Assembly: GCA_964499695.1 (NCBI GenBank)
Contig: CAZCMD010000086.1
Location: 1-19,319, forward strand
Direction: 5' to 3'
From: JAAZBV01 sp964499695
GTDB lineage: Bacteria; Desulfobacterota; DSM-4660; Desulfatiglandales; HGW-15
DNA: 19,319 bases
The notes beneath the pieces were generated by a model. That model saw only the letters and a list, made by a program, of their open reading frames with translations, was not told the origin of the DNA and searched no databases. The first letter of the stretch is position 1. Each line of letters opens with the position of its first letter. The translations under genes and the position numbers were made by a program. Of this stretch, positions 6,699 through 14,595 are shown piece after piece.

Positions 6699-8339
6699 TT
6701 GTATTTTCGTACTATCGCAAGACTGGGCAGGTTCAGAGAGGTTATTGTAACCCTGCTTAAATACGGGTTTGAAGACCTTGTACAGCGGCTTGAATTTCCT
6801 GGCATAGAACTCCTTAAAAAGGGATTCAAAGAGGGAAAGGATGTAGGTACCTATGTCAGGATCAGGCATATCCTGGAGGATCTCGGGCCTACATTCATAA
6901 AAATAGGTCAGATCATGAGCCTCCGCCCTGATTTACTACCACCCGATCTTGTAAAGGAACTCAGTAAACTCCAGGATCAAGCTGCCACAGTTGATAATGG
7001 TTTAATATCAGCGATACTTGAAAAAAGTCTGGGTGGCAGTATTGATCAATTCTTTTCTGAATTTAACCAGACGCCATTTGCCGCGGCATCCCTTTGCCAG
7101 GTTCACAGGGCAGTCTTAAAGAAAGAGGGCATTGCTGTAGCCGTAAAGGTACAGAGACCAGGGATCAGAAAACTGATGGAGGTTGATCTTGACATCCTTA
7201 AGGCAATTGCAGACCGCCTTCATGAGCGATCCACAGAACTCAAGATATATGACCTTCCTAACCTCTTCAGGGTAACAAGGCGGAACCTCCTTAAGGAACT
7301 GGATTTTTCCAGAGAGGCAAAGAATATGAAGATTGCCAGGTCATATAAACCGGATGTTTATATACCTGAAGTGTATCTTGATTACTGTTCGGAAAGGGTG
7401 ATGGTTTCGGAATTTATCGAAGGTGCAGCACTGAGTGAACCATCTCTTAATATTGCTGACCCTCACGCCATTGCCAGGCAGGGGCTTAACACCGCCATAA
7501 AGCAGATACTCGAAGATGGTTATTTCCATGCAGATCCACATCCGGGGAATATAATCTATTCAACTGAAAAGGGGCTATGCCTTATAGACTGGGGCATGGT
7601 TGGGCGGCTTTCTGAAAGAGACCGCTATGACATGATAGACCTTATAAAGGCTATTGTTGAAAAAGACAGCAGCCTCTTAATGGAGACCCTTTTAAGAATT
7701 ACTGCCAAGGAAAGGGATGTAGATGACAGGGCACTTGAAAGGGAGATATCCGAGGTGCTTGATCTATTCTTTTCCGGCCCTATAAAAGGCCTGAATATAG
7801 GCCATCTGCTCTTAGCTATTGTAGACATATTAAGGGAGTACAGGCTTAAACTGCCATCTGATCTTGTTATTATGATAAAGGCCCTTGTAACAGCAGAAGG
7901 CACTGCCAGACAGATTTACCCGGAACTGAATGTTATTACAGAGGCAGAAACATATATTAAAAAAATCGCATCCAAACGCTACAGGTCAGAAATATTATGG
8001 CAGGCTATAAAAAGGGCCTTCTTCAAATTTATAGCCATACAGAAGGATATCCCAGTAAGGATTTTGAGGATAGCAGACAAGATTGAACGAGATGAACTCG
8101 CCATAAGGTTCCGCCATGAAAACCTTGAAAGCCTTAACCACACCCTTGAAAATATCTCAAACCGTGTTGCCTTCAGTGTAATTATAGCGGCCCTTATAAT
8201 CGGCTCATCCATGATAATAACAACAGGTATTGGCCCTTTTATTCTGGGCTTCCCGGCGCTCGGGATAATAGGCTACCTTATATCCAGCCTGCTCGGATTA
8301 TGGCTTATTGTTATTATCATCAGGACAAAAAAATATTAG
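6699..8339 (+). CDS. ubiB: UbiB/ABC1/AarF atypical kinase-like protein
   Basis: A 546-aa membrane-anchored protein of the ABC1/ADCK/UbiB family, needed in characterised members for ubiquinone or other isoprenoid-lipid metabolism. Family motifs appear in order: KxGQ motif FIKIGQIMSLRPDLLP (66-81), the A-rich loop AAASLCQVHRA (128-138) in place of a P-loop, K150 in VAVKVQRP, catalytic HADPHPGN (277-284), and metal-binding DWG (297-299) where DFG is usual. Two hydrophobic C-terminal segments (about 490-512 and 513-541) are the membrane anchor. Translation most likely starts at TTG 6699, with AAGGTG at 6684-6689 and no suitable ATG nearby. It is preceded by the phasin-like gene. Its stop overlaps the convergent RND gene by 4 nt. 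Other Ubi genes are absent here, so a quinone role is inferred from family only. Confidence 0.92.
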   Translation: MYFRTIARLGRFREVIVTLLKYGFEDLVQRLEFPGIELLKKGFKEGKDVGTYVRIRHILEDLGPTFIKIGQIMSLRPDLLPPDLVKELSKLQDQAATVDNGLISAILEKSLGGSIDQFFSEFNQTPFAAASLCQVHRAVLKKEGIAVAVKVQRPGIRKLMEVDLDILKAIADRLHERSTELKIYDLPNLFRVTRRNLLKELDFSREAKNMKIARSYKPDVYIPEVYLDYCSERVMVSEFIEGAALSEPSLNIADPHAIARQGLNTAIKQILEDGYFHADPHPGNIIYSTEKGLCLIDWGMVGRLSERDRYDMIDLIKAIVEKDSSLLMETLLRITAKERDVDDRALEREISEVLDLFFSGPIKGLNIGHLLLAIVDILREYRLKLPSDLVIMIKALVTAEGTARQIYPELNVITEAETYIKKIASKRYRSEILWQAIKRAFFKFIAIQKDIPVRILRIADKIERDELAIRFRHENLESLNHTLENISNRVAFSVIIAALIIGSSMIITTGIGPFILGFPALGIIGYLISSLLGLWLIVIIIRTKKY

Positions 8340-11300
8340 CTTTTTCTCCTTGTAAACATGTTGTAAATCACCGGAAGCACATACATGGTGAGTATGCCTG
8401 ATACAAATATTCCACCAACAGATGCAGCGCCGCATGCCTGTCTCATTTCCGCACCTATCCCTGATCCTGCTGCAAGCGGGAGCATACCCAGCACAGCCGC
8501 GAGTGTAATCATTGCAATGGGCCTGAACCGGTCACACGCTGCCCTTACCATTGCCTGGTGCCTTGGCACACCTTCGTTAACCAGCACATTAAGGCGGTCC
8601 ATTATCAGGATCGCATTATTAACAACAATGCCAATGAGCATTACACCTCCCATAAGGGCAAAGAGTTCAATGCTTTTTCCAGCGGTAAAAAGACCATAAA
8701 AGATACCTATCAAGGCTAGCGGAACTGTAATCAGTATGATAAATGGCTGTTTAAAAGACTCCATGATTGCTGCCAGTGTGAGAAAAACAAGTACCATTGC
8801 AAGCATCGCTGCCTCAGATATTTCGGTCTGTGCCTCAGCCATTACCTCGAACATCCCTGAAAAGGAAAAACTGTAACCTGGCATCAATCCGCCTTTTTCA
8901 TTAAGGGCTTTTGTTATCCTGCTGACAGCAGTACCCAGCGGCATCCCCTCTTCAAGGTTGCCAAAGAGCTTGGAAATCCTGAGTTTATCCTTTCTGATTA
9001 TCTGTACCGGCATTGTTGTTTCTTCAATATATGCCAGATTTCCCAGAAGAATAGGGGCGTTTTTACCAGGTAAAAGAGTATTGTTTATCTGTTCTTTACC
9101 CTCTGTTTCTGCCATTTTTACAACTATATCATAGTTTCTTGCATTGCGTTTATATGTGCCGGCTTCAATTCCTTCAATGTTTCCTCTCATTACAATACCA
9201 AGCCCTGTTACCGGGGAGCCAATATCTGCCATTATCTCCCTGTTTGGCCTGATCCTGATCTCAGGTTTTCCTATTCTTACAGTGGTATCCTGATCAATTA
9301 TCCCGTTAATATCCATTGTAAGTTCCTTTGCCTTGATCGCGAGGCTGTCAAGTACCTTTAGGTCCTCACCTGCGATTTCAAGCTCTATACCTGTACTCTG
9401 TCCTCCCACTATGGTGGGGATACTGGCTGCAATGATGGCATCAGGAACATTCGCCAGGCGGCTTCGTATCTCTTTCAGAAGATCATGAATAGACTCATCT
9501 CTCTCTGTCTTATCAGTAAAACTAAGCAGGACCTGAGCAAGGTTTACACCCTCTGAAGCCTGCCCAATCATACCCTCGACCTTTCCGATGCTCATGAGTA
9601 CATGCCTGAGGTTTGGAAGATCTTTGAGCCTTTCCACGCACTCGTCGACTCGTTTTTTTGTATGGTTAAGGTTGTACCAGGTAGGAAATTCCAGCTTAAC
9701 AAAGATATCACCCCTGTCAGACTCGCTTACAAACCCGCTTCCCAGCCTTGATGCAATAAAGAGTGAACTGAAAAAGAAAAATGCAACTAGAATCAGCACA
9801 CCAACCCCGGCAAATTTGTGCCTTTCAAGAAAAGATAAAGATTTGCCATAACCAAATACTATCCTGTCAAAAAGATTGTTCCACCCCTTTTCCATTATGG
9901 CAAGGTGTGATTTTGAATTCTTGTCCTTTGGTTTTAACAATAAAGAGCAGAGAAGGGGAGTAAGTGTAAAGGATATAAAAAGAGAAACAAGTGTCATTAT
10001 GACCATTGAAAGGGCAAATGACTTAATGAAAACACCAACCTGGCTTCCCATTATGGATAAAGGAAAAAGCACTACAACATTTGTCCCTGCACTTGCAAGA
10101 ACAGCGATGAATGTCTCTTTTGCCCCGAGCCGGGAAGATGCTACCGGGTCTCCTGTTTCATCAAGCCTTGTTGAAATCGCCTCAAGAACAACTATCGAGT
10201 TTGTTACCAGAACCCCTACAGAAAGGCCGATTGAAAGCAGTGTAAGGGTGTTAAAGGTGAACCCCATAAAATACATAAAGAAAATACCGATGATTATAGT
10301 AAGAGGCATGGTTATTGATACAACGAGGAGCGCCCTGAAATTATAAAGAAACACAAAAAGGATCAGGGCAGTGAGTATTATCCCCTGAATAACATTTGAC
10401 CAGGCGCTGCTCATGGTTGCACCGATGAATGTCCCGTCATCAGTTATCCATAAAAGCTCCATTCCTCCGGGGAGACGTTCCCTGATACTATCCATTGCAG
10501 CTTTTACACCGTTTACAACATTTACTGCGTTTGCATCGGATTTTTTAACGACCTTGATAGCAACACACTGCCTTCCATCAACAACTGCCATCTGTCTCAG
10601 CTCTTCAGTGCTCATCTCAACATGGCCAATATCTTTTATATAGCAACGCTGGCCATCCACGTTGGTGACTTCAAGATAATTAAGCTCTTCAACGTTGGTA
10701 TAATCTGCATCATATTTAACAGAGTATTCCATGTTATTTCCCCTGATACGGCCTGAAGGTATTATGCCTACCCCCTGGCTTATGGCCTGTACAACGTTTG
10801 CGCTGGTAAGAGATCTTGCAGCAAGTTTTTCCCTGTCAAGGATAACATGAACCTCTCTCTCTGCGCCGCCAACAAGGGTAACATCTGCCACACCTGAAAT
10901 TACTGTAATGCGGTCACGCAGGGTATTATCAGCATAATCATACAGTTCATCTATTGGAAGGTCCCCGGTAAGGGCCATCTGGATAATAGGAGTGGCATTG
11001 ATATCATACTTGAGTATCTTCGGGTCTTCGGCATCCTTTGGAAAGTCCGCCTTTATAAGGTCCAGTTTTTCACGCACATCGGTTGCCGCTATATCAACAT
11101 CAACGTCCAGATTGAATTGAAGCATTGTTTGTGCAACGTTTTCCATACATGTTGAAGTTACATGCTTGAGCCCGTCCAGGGTTACCATCTGATCCTCTAT
11201 GGGCTTTGCTATATCCGTTTCGATCTCTGACGGACTTGCCCCAGGGTATATTGTGGTGATGGTTACATATGGCATCTCAGCCCTTGGCATTAACTCCAGG

Positions 11301-11398
11301 CCGATCTTCCTCGCGGCATTAAACCCCAGTATGGTTAAGCCTATGATCAGGCATCCCATTGCCACAGGTCTTCTTATGGATGCATCAGAAAGAAACAT
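8336..11398 (-). CDS. RND efflux permease (HAE-type) with altered proton-relay residues
   Basis: Inner-membrane RND exporter of 1020 aa (AcrB-like length). It has an N-terminal helix (about 11-30), a first porter/docking loop, helix block TM2-6 (about 335-490), a second large periplasmic loop, and TM8-12 (about 865-1015). Family landmarks include MPRAEMPYVTI (37-47), YPGASPSEIE (51-60), LLSIGLSVGVLV in TM4 and RPIAMITLAAVLGMLPL (959-975). In AcrB, TM4 carries Asp407-Asp408 and TM10 Lys940, the proton relay. Here the aligned residues are T399-N400 and N927, so coupling must differ or activity may be lost. The rest of the protein is intact, arguing against decay. The ATG directly abuts the adaptor stop (TAAATG) with GGAGG 8 nt upstream, implying translational coupling. 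It is the last gene of the marR operon, with no visible terminator before it runs into ubiB's 3' end. Confidence 0.93.
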   Translation of the reverse strand: MFLSDASIRRPVAMGCLIIGLTILGFNAARKIGLELMPRAEMPYVTITTIYPGASPSEIETDIAKPIEDQMVTLDGLKHVTSTCMENVAQTMLQFNLDVDVDIAATDVREKLDLIKADFPKDAEDPKILKYDINATPIIQMALTGDLPIDELYDYADNTLRDRITVISGVADVTLVGGAEREVHVILDREKLAARSLTSANVVQAISQGVGIIPSGRIRGNNMEYSVKYDADYTNVEELNYLEVTNVDGQRCYIKDIGHVEMSTEELRQMAVVDGRQCVAIKVVKKSDANAVNVVNGVKAAMDSIRERLPGGMELLWITDDGTFIGATMSSAWSNVIQGIILTALILFVFLYNFRALLVVSITMPLTIIIGIFFMYFMGFTFNTLTLLSIGLSVGVLVTNSIVVLEAISTRLDETGDPVASSRLGAKETFIAVLASAGTNVVVLFPLSIMGSQVGVFIKSFALSMVIMTLVSLFISFTLTPLLCSLLLKPKDKNSKSHLAIMEKGWNNLFDRIVFGYGKSLSFLERHKFAGVGVLILVAFFFFSSLFIASRLGSGFVSESDRGDIFVKLEFPTWYNLNHTKKRVDECVERLKDLPNLRHVLMSIGKVEGMIGQASEGVNLAQVLLSFTDKTERDESIHDLLKEIRSRLANVPDAIIAASIPTIVGGQSTGIELEIAGEDLKVLDSLAIKAKELTMDINGIIDQDTTVRIGKPEIRIRPNREIMADIGSPVTGLGIVMRGNIEGIEAGTYKRNARNYDIVVKMAETEGKEQINNTLLPGKNAPILLGNLAYIEETTMPVQIIRKDKLRISKLFGNLEEGMPLGTAVSRITKALNEKGGLMPGYSFSFSGMFEVMAEAQTEISEAAMLAMVLVFLTLAAIMESFKQPFIILITVPLALIGIFYGLFTAGKSIELFALMGGVMLIGIVVNNAILIMDRLNVLVNEGVPRHQAMVRAACDRFRPIAMITLAAVLGMLPLAAGSGIGAEMRQACGAASVGGIFVSGILTMYVLPVIYNMFTRRKS

Positions 11399-12568
11399 TT
11401 ATTTTTCCTCCCTGAGAACCGTTACAGGCGCGCCTTCTGAAAGCCGATCCTGACCCATGGTAACAACAGATACGCCCTGTTTGATATCTTTTGAGACAAC
11501 TTCAATCCAGCCGTCATTTTCAAGGCCTGTTTCAACTGAGACCATATTTGCGTTATCTTTTTCGATTATAAAAATATTTGTTCCATCCAGTTTTCTGAGG
11601 ACCGATTCACGGGGTATCCCCAGCCCTTCATGAGAGCTGAGTATGACTTTTATGCGGGCTATATCGCCCGAAGTAACCCCTTCAGGAGGATTTTTAATAA
11701 GGGTTTTGATCTCAAAATTCCTGAGTCTGCTGTCAATCACAGGGCTTTTATATACTACCGGGAACTCACCGGCATCTATGTTGCCAACAGTAATTTTCAT
11801 GGTTGTTTTGTTCGTAATCACTTTCTGGTAATAGGCTGCAGGAAGAAAGGCCGAAACCTCAAGAACAGACAGGTCATCAACCTGAACAATGGGGGTACCG
11901 GAAGATACCATTTCACCGGGTTCTTTGAGTCTTTTACTTACATAACCGCTGATAGGCGAAAGCCCCATGGAATTTTCAAAATCTTTCTGTGCAATGATGT
12001 ATTGCGCACGCGCCTGTTCAAGCTGCCTTTCAGAAAGGTCTGCTATTGCCTTAGCCTCATCAAAAGCTGCCTTTGTCTGTATGTAACGTGATTCCTGTGA
12101 CTCAAGGGCATTCTTTGTTATGGCGCTGTTATCATTGTAGAGACGTTGATAACGTTCATAATCCAGTTTTGCCTTGTTGTAGTCAGCCTCTACTCTTTTA
12201 ACTGTTGCGAGCCTTGCCTTGTGTGTGAACTCGGCCACGGCCACTGACTGTTTTGAAATATCTACAGCCTGCTGTGATTTTACCCTGTCTATCTGGAACA
12301 GGTTTGTTTTTCCTGCAACGACCTGATCACCCTCCCTGACAAAAACATTGTCTATAATTCCTGAAGATCGGGCTGAAACAATTGAATAATTCCTTGTCTC
12401 AAGGTTTCCTGATGTCTCTACCCTTTCTTCAAAGGTCATCTGTTTTGCCTTTGTGACTACAACGGATGCCTTTGTTTTGTTTGATTCATCTTTATCATCT
12501 GAAGCATAGGAGAAGCTTCCTGAAACCATCATTATAAAAAGTGTAAGGTAAATTGTTAAATTTTTCAC
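11399..12568 (-). CDS. RND periplasmic adaptor (membrane fusion protein)
   Basis: A 389-aa AcrA/HlyD-type adaptor bridging the RND permease and the TolC-like protein. The signal peptide (residues 1-22, ending SYA before SDD) has no lipobox cysteine, so it is soluble periplasmic rather than lipid-anchored. Layout: first lipoyl half about 66-95 (SGIIDNVFVREGDQVVAG), alpha-helical coiled-coil hairpin about 96-198, second lipoyl half about 201-228 (SPISGYVSKRLKEPGEMVSSG), beta-barrel about 230-310 and membrane-proximal domain about 315-389. It starts at GTG, 4 nt after the outer-membrane gene's stop, with a GGAAAGGA ribosome binding site inside the preceding coding end. Its stop codon touches the permease ATG. 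Gene order and spacing indicate one tripartite pump. Confidence 0.93.
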   Translation of the reverse strand: MKNLTIYLTLFIMMVSGSFSYASDDKDESNKTKASVVVTKAKQMTFEERVETSGNLETRNYSIVSARSSGIIDNVFVREGDQVVAGKTNLFQIDRVKSQQAVDISKQSVAVAEFTHKARLATVKRVEADYNKAKLDYERYQRLYNDNSAITKNALESQESRYIQTKAAFDEAKAIADLSERQLEQARAQYIIAQKDFENSMGLSPISGYVSKRLKEPGEMVSSGTPIVQVDDLSVLEVSAFLPAAYYQKVITNKTTMKITVGNIDAGEFPVVYKSPVIDSRLRNFEIKTLIKNPPEGVTSGDIARIKVILSSHEGLGIPRESVLRKLDGTNIFIIEKDNANMVSVETGLENDGWIEVVSKDIKQGVSVVTMGQDRLSEGAPVTVLREEK

Positions 12569-12572
12569 GATC

Positions 12573-13961
12573 CTATTCCTTTCCTGTTATTCCCATAACA
12601 TCAGCTATTGTCGCCACTGCTACCTGATACCTGTAATCGGCAAGCTCCTTATTACTTTTTATCGATGTGTAATATGTTGCTGCCTCAAGTTTTTTAGATG
12701 AAGTCACCATGCCTTCTTTCCATAATGACATTGTTTCATTGAAATTGCTTTCGGCTGAATCAAGTTCCAGTTTCATCCTGTCCCTGTTTTCCGCCTCACG
12801 ATCCAGTGCCTGTTTTGCATTTATGACCTCAAGCATTACTTTTATACATGCCTGTTCCCTTTCAACCATTGCCTGGGCCTTTTCCTGTTTTGCAGCCTTG
12901 TATTTATATATGTTTGCAAACCCGTCAAATACCGTAAGGATGCCTGATGCCCCGTATGTTAAGATGTCACTGTATTTTAAGAATGAGTCCCTGTTATTGG
13001 TAAAGTCACCAACAAGGAATATTTTCGGGAGAAAGGCTGATATTGCCATCTTAAGAGAATCACCCCTTGCCTCAATCCCCAGGTCAGCCGCCATGAGTTC
13101 AGGCCGGTTAAGCAGCGCCTTAACGATCATCTCGGATAGTTCTTTATCTTCTATTGAAAGGGAAGGGGGGGCGCCCAGCGTTATTTCGGAAAGAGGGTAG
13201 AGACCCATAGCCTCAAGGAGCTCTGCCTTTGCATATGTTTTTTGTCTCTTTACCTCGTTGAGATTATTTTGTTGCATCGCATGAAAGGCGCGCGCCTTTT
13301 CAAGATCGCTTTTAAGAATCATGCCCTCTTTATAAAGGGCCTCCATCTCTTTTAAAAGTGCTTCCGCCTGTTCAACTGCTGATTCTGCTGCTGCATAACC
13401 TGACTCCAGTGAAAGGCATGAAAGATAAAGGGCAGTGACCTTAAGCCTTATCCCCTGTTTAACCCTCATGGTTATTAGCCCCTGAATATCATCCCCTTTG
13501 CTATAGGCACTGTACATAAACCATGTCTCAGGGTTAAAGACCGCGAGTTGCCCGTTGATTACAGTTACCCTCGTCTCCTGGTCAGACATGGCCATATAGG
13601 CGCTTCCTGTATAGCGCATCTGGTATTTATCGGTATCAGTCCTGGTTGTACTTATATCTACCTGGGGCAGGAAATAGCTGAAGGCGATCTTCTTATCCAG
13701 TCCGGCCAGACGTGATTTTATCTCTGCAATCCTGATATCAAGATTGTTTTCAATGGCGATTTGAATACATGAGTTAAGGTCATAGATCTTATCCTTTGAC
13801 AAAATCTGATTGCTTTTCCGGGTGATTTCATCATCAAATCTTGAGGCCTCTGCTTTTCTTAAGGCCAGTAAATTTGTTGAACACCCTGTAATGGCGGCTA
13901 ATAATGTGAAGGCAATAACTCCAGAACATAAACCGGATAAAGTTTTTTTAATGGTTAACAA
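12573..13961 (-). CDS. TolC-family outer membrane efflux lipoprotein
   Basis: A 462-aa outer-membrane factor that forms the exit duct of the pump. The N-terminus has a lipoprotein signal (LAAITGC, lipidated C27), as in OprM/CusC-type members. Two outer-membrane-efflux repeats follow (about 55-250 and 270-455), each beginning with the usual helix (SCIQIAIENNLDIRIAEIKS, 64-83; MIVKALLNRPELMAADLGIE, about 278-297) and rich in long amphipathic helices. Translation starts at TTG: AGAGGAG, which overlaps the last codons of marR, lies just upstream, and the two genes are 5 nt apart. No ATG fits better. It is the second gene of the marR efflux operon. Confidence 0.9.
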   Translation of the reverse strand: MLTIKKTLSGLCSGVIAFTLLAAITGCSTNLLALRKAEASRFDDEITRKSNQILSKDKIYDLNSCIQIAIENNLDIRIAEIKSRLAGLDKKIAFSYFLPQVDISTTRTDTDKYQMRYTGSAYMAMSDQETRVTVINGQLAVFNPETWFMYSAYSKGDDIQGLITMRVKQGIRLKVTALYLSCLSLESGYAAAESAVEQAEALLKEMEALYKEGMILKSDLEKARAFHAMQQNNLNEVKRQKTYAKAELLEAMGLYPLSEITLGAPPSLSIEDKELSEMIVKALLNRPELMAADLGIEARGDSLKMAISAFLPKIFLVGDFTNNRDSFLKYSDILTYGASGILTVFDGFANIYKYKAAKQEKAQAMVEREQACIKVMLEVINAKQALDREAENRDRMKLELDSAESNFNETMSLWKEGMVTSSKKLEAATYYTSIKSNKELADYRYQVAVATIADVMGITGKE

Positions 13962-13966
13962 TTGTT

Positions 13967-14467
13967 TTACTCCTCTGCGATTTCCCTGATAATGCTAAGC
14001 AATTTTAAAAATATTTCTCTGAGATATTTTCGTTCATCCCCTGACACAGCTTTCATGATCCGTAGGACATGTGCATACCTCAGGGGCATTGTTTTATTAC
14101 AAAAATCAATCCCTTCCTGTGTGAGTTTTATGAGCAGCATCCTTCTGTCAATCGGGTGGGATTCTCTTTTTATAAAACCTTTTTTTTGAAGAGAATCAAG
14201 GTTTCCGGTCATGGTTGAGCGTGTGAGATGTACCTCATCGGCCAGTTGTGCAGGTGTTAAACTCATATCAGGGTGGTTATACAGGATTTCAAGTATCTCA
14301 ATCTGCCTGACATGCAGACCCAGTTTAGACCCGATTATATCGGTAACCATCTCTATTTCCCTGTGAAGGTCCAGTAGAAAAAGCCCTTCGCGCACAGTTT
14401 TTTTATCCTTATCCGGCCACTCCTTCAATGAATCGATTATTATGTCGGTGTATCTTTGATCTTTCAT
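13967..14467 (-). CDS. MarR family transcriptional regulator
   Basis: A 166-aa DNA-binding dimer of the MarR type. The winged helix-turn-helix spans about 55-117: TPAQLADEV (71-79) is the first HTH helix, HLTRSTMTGNLDSLQKKG (80-97) the recognition helix, and KRESHPIDRRMLLIKL (100-115) the wing with the conserved Asp-Arg (D107-R108). Flanking N- and C-terminal helices form the dimer interface. The frame is open to a TTG at 14494, but I place the start at ATG 14467 because GAGGA lies 8 nt upstream of it. It is the first gene of the efflux operon, and a palindrome lies just upstream next to the promoter, so autorepression relieved by a pump substrate is the likely mode. The effector is unknown. 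Confidence 0.9.
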   Translation of the reverse strand: MKDQRYTDIIIDSLKEWPDKDKKTVREGLFLLDLHREIEMVTDIIGSKLGLHVRQIEILEILYNHPDMSLTPAQLADEVHLTRSTMTGNLDSLQKKGFIKRESHPIDRRMLLIKLTQEGIDFCNKTMPLRYAHVLRIMKAVSGDERKYLREIFLKLLSIIREIAEE

Positions 14468-14493
14468 AAGCAGTTTCCTCTGTAAAAACCCCA

Positions 14494-14512
14494 ATTAAGT
14501 TTGCTAACTAAT
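14494..14512 (-). promoter_or_regulatory. Putative MarR operator
   Basis: An imperfect palindrome centred on AGTT-TGCT-AACT (14499-14510), with further partly symmetric A/T positions outside, sits between the predicted -10 and the marR start. Its size and place fit a MarR autoregulatory site. The nearby direct repeats of ATAATACGG (14511-14519 and 14526-14534) may be part of a second half-site pattern. Confidence 0.45.
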
Positions 14513-14522
14513 AATACGGCGC

Positions 14523-14551
14523 AATATAATACGGTAACGAATTAAATGCAA
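14523..14551 (-). promoter_or_regulatory. Candidate promoter for the marR efflux operon
   Basis: On the minus strand, TTGCAT (14546-14551) and TATATT (14523-14528) are separated by 17 nt. The -10 matches at 5 of 6, the -35 at 3 of 6. Transcription would begin about where the operator-like palindrome lies. Confidence 0.5.
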
Positions 14552-14575
14552 CTGTTTTTTTGAAAAAATACAGTT
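14550..14575 (-). terminator. AT-rich hairpin after the HD-GYP/HDOD gene
   Basis: AACTGTTTTTT (14550-14560) and AAAAAATACAGTT (14563-14575) pair into an A/T-dominated stem about 20 nt past the HD-GYP stop. The stem is weak and has no clear T-tract after it in the minus direction, so termination is doubtful. It also overlaps the -35 of the marR promoter by two bases. Confidence 0.3.
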
Positions 14576-14595
14576 AATGATCAGTTATAAGGATA

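Noticed and set aside
10199..10204. Loss of the TM4 aspartates as a sign that the permease is a pseudogene
   Set aside because: The 1020-codon frame is intact, full length and embedded in a tightly spaced operon, which argues for a functional variant.
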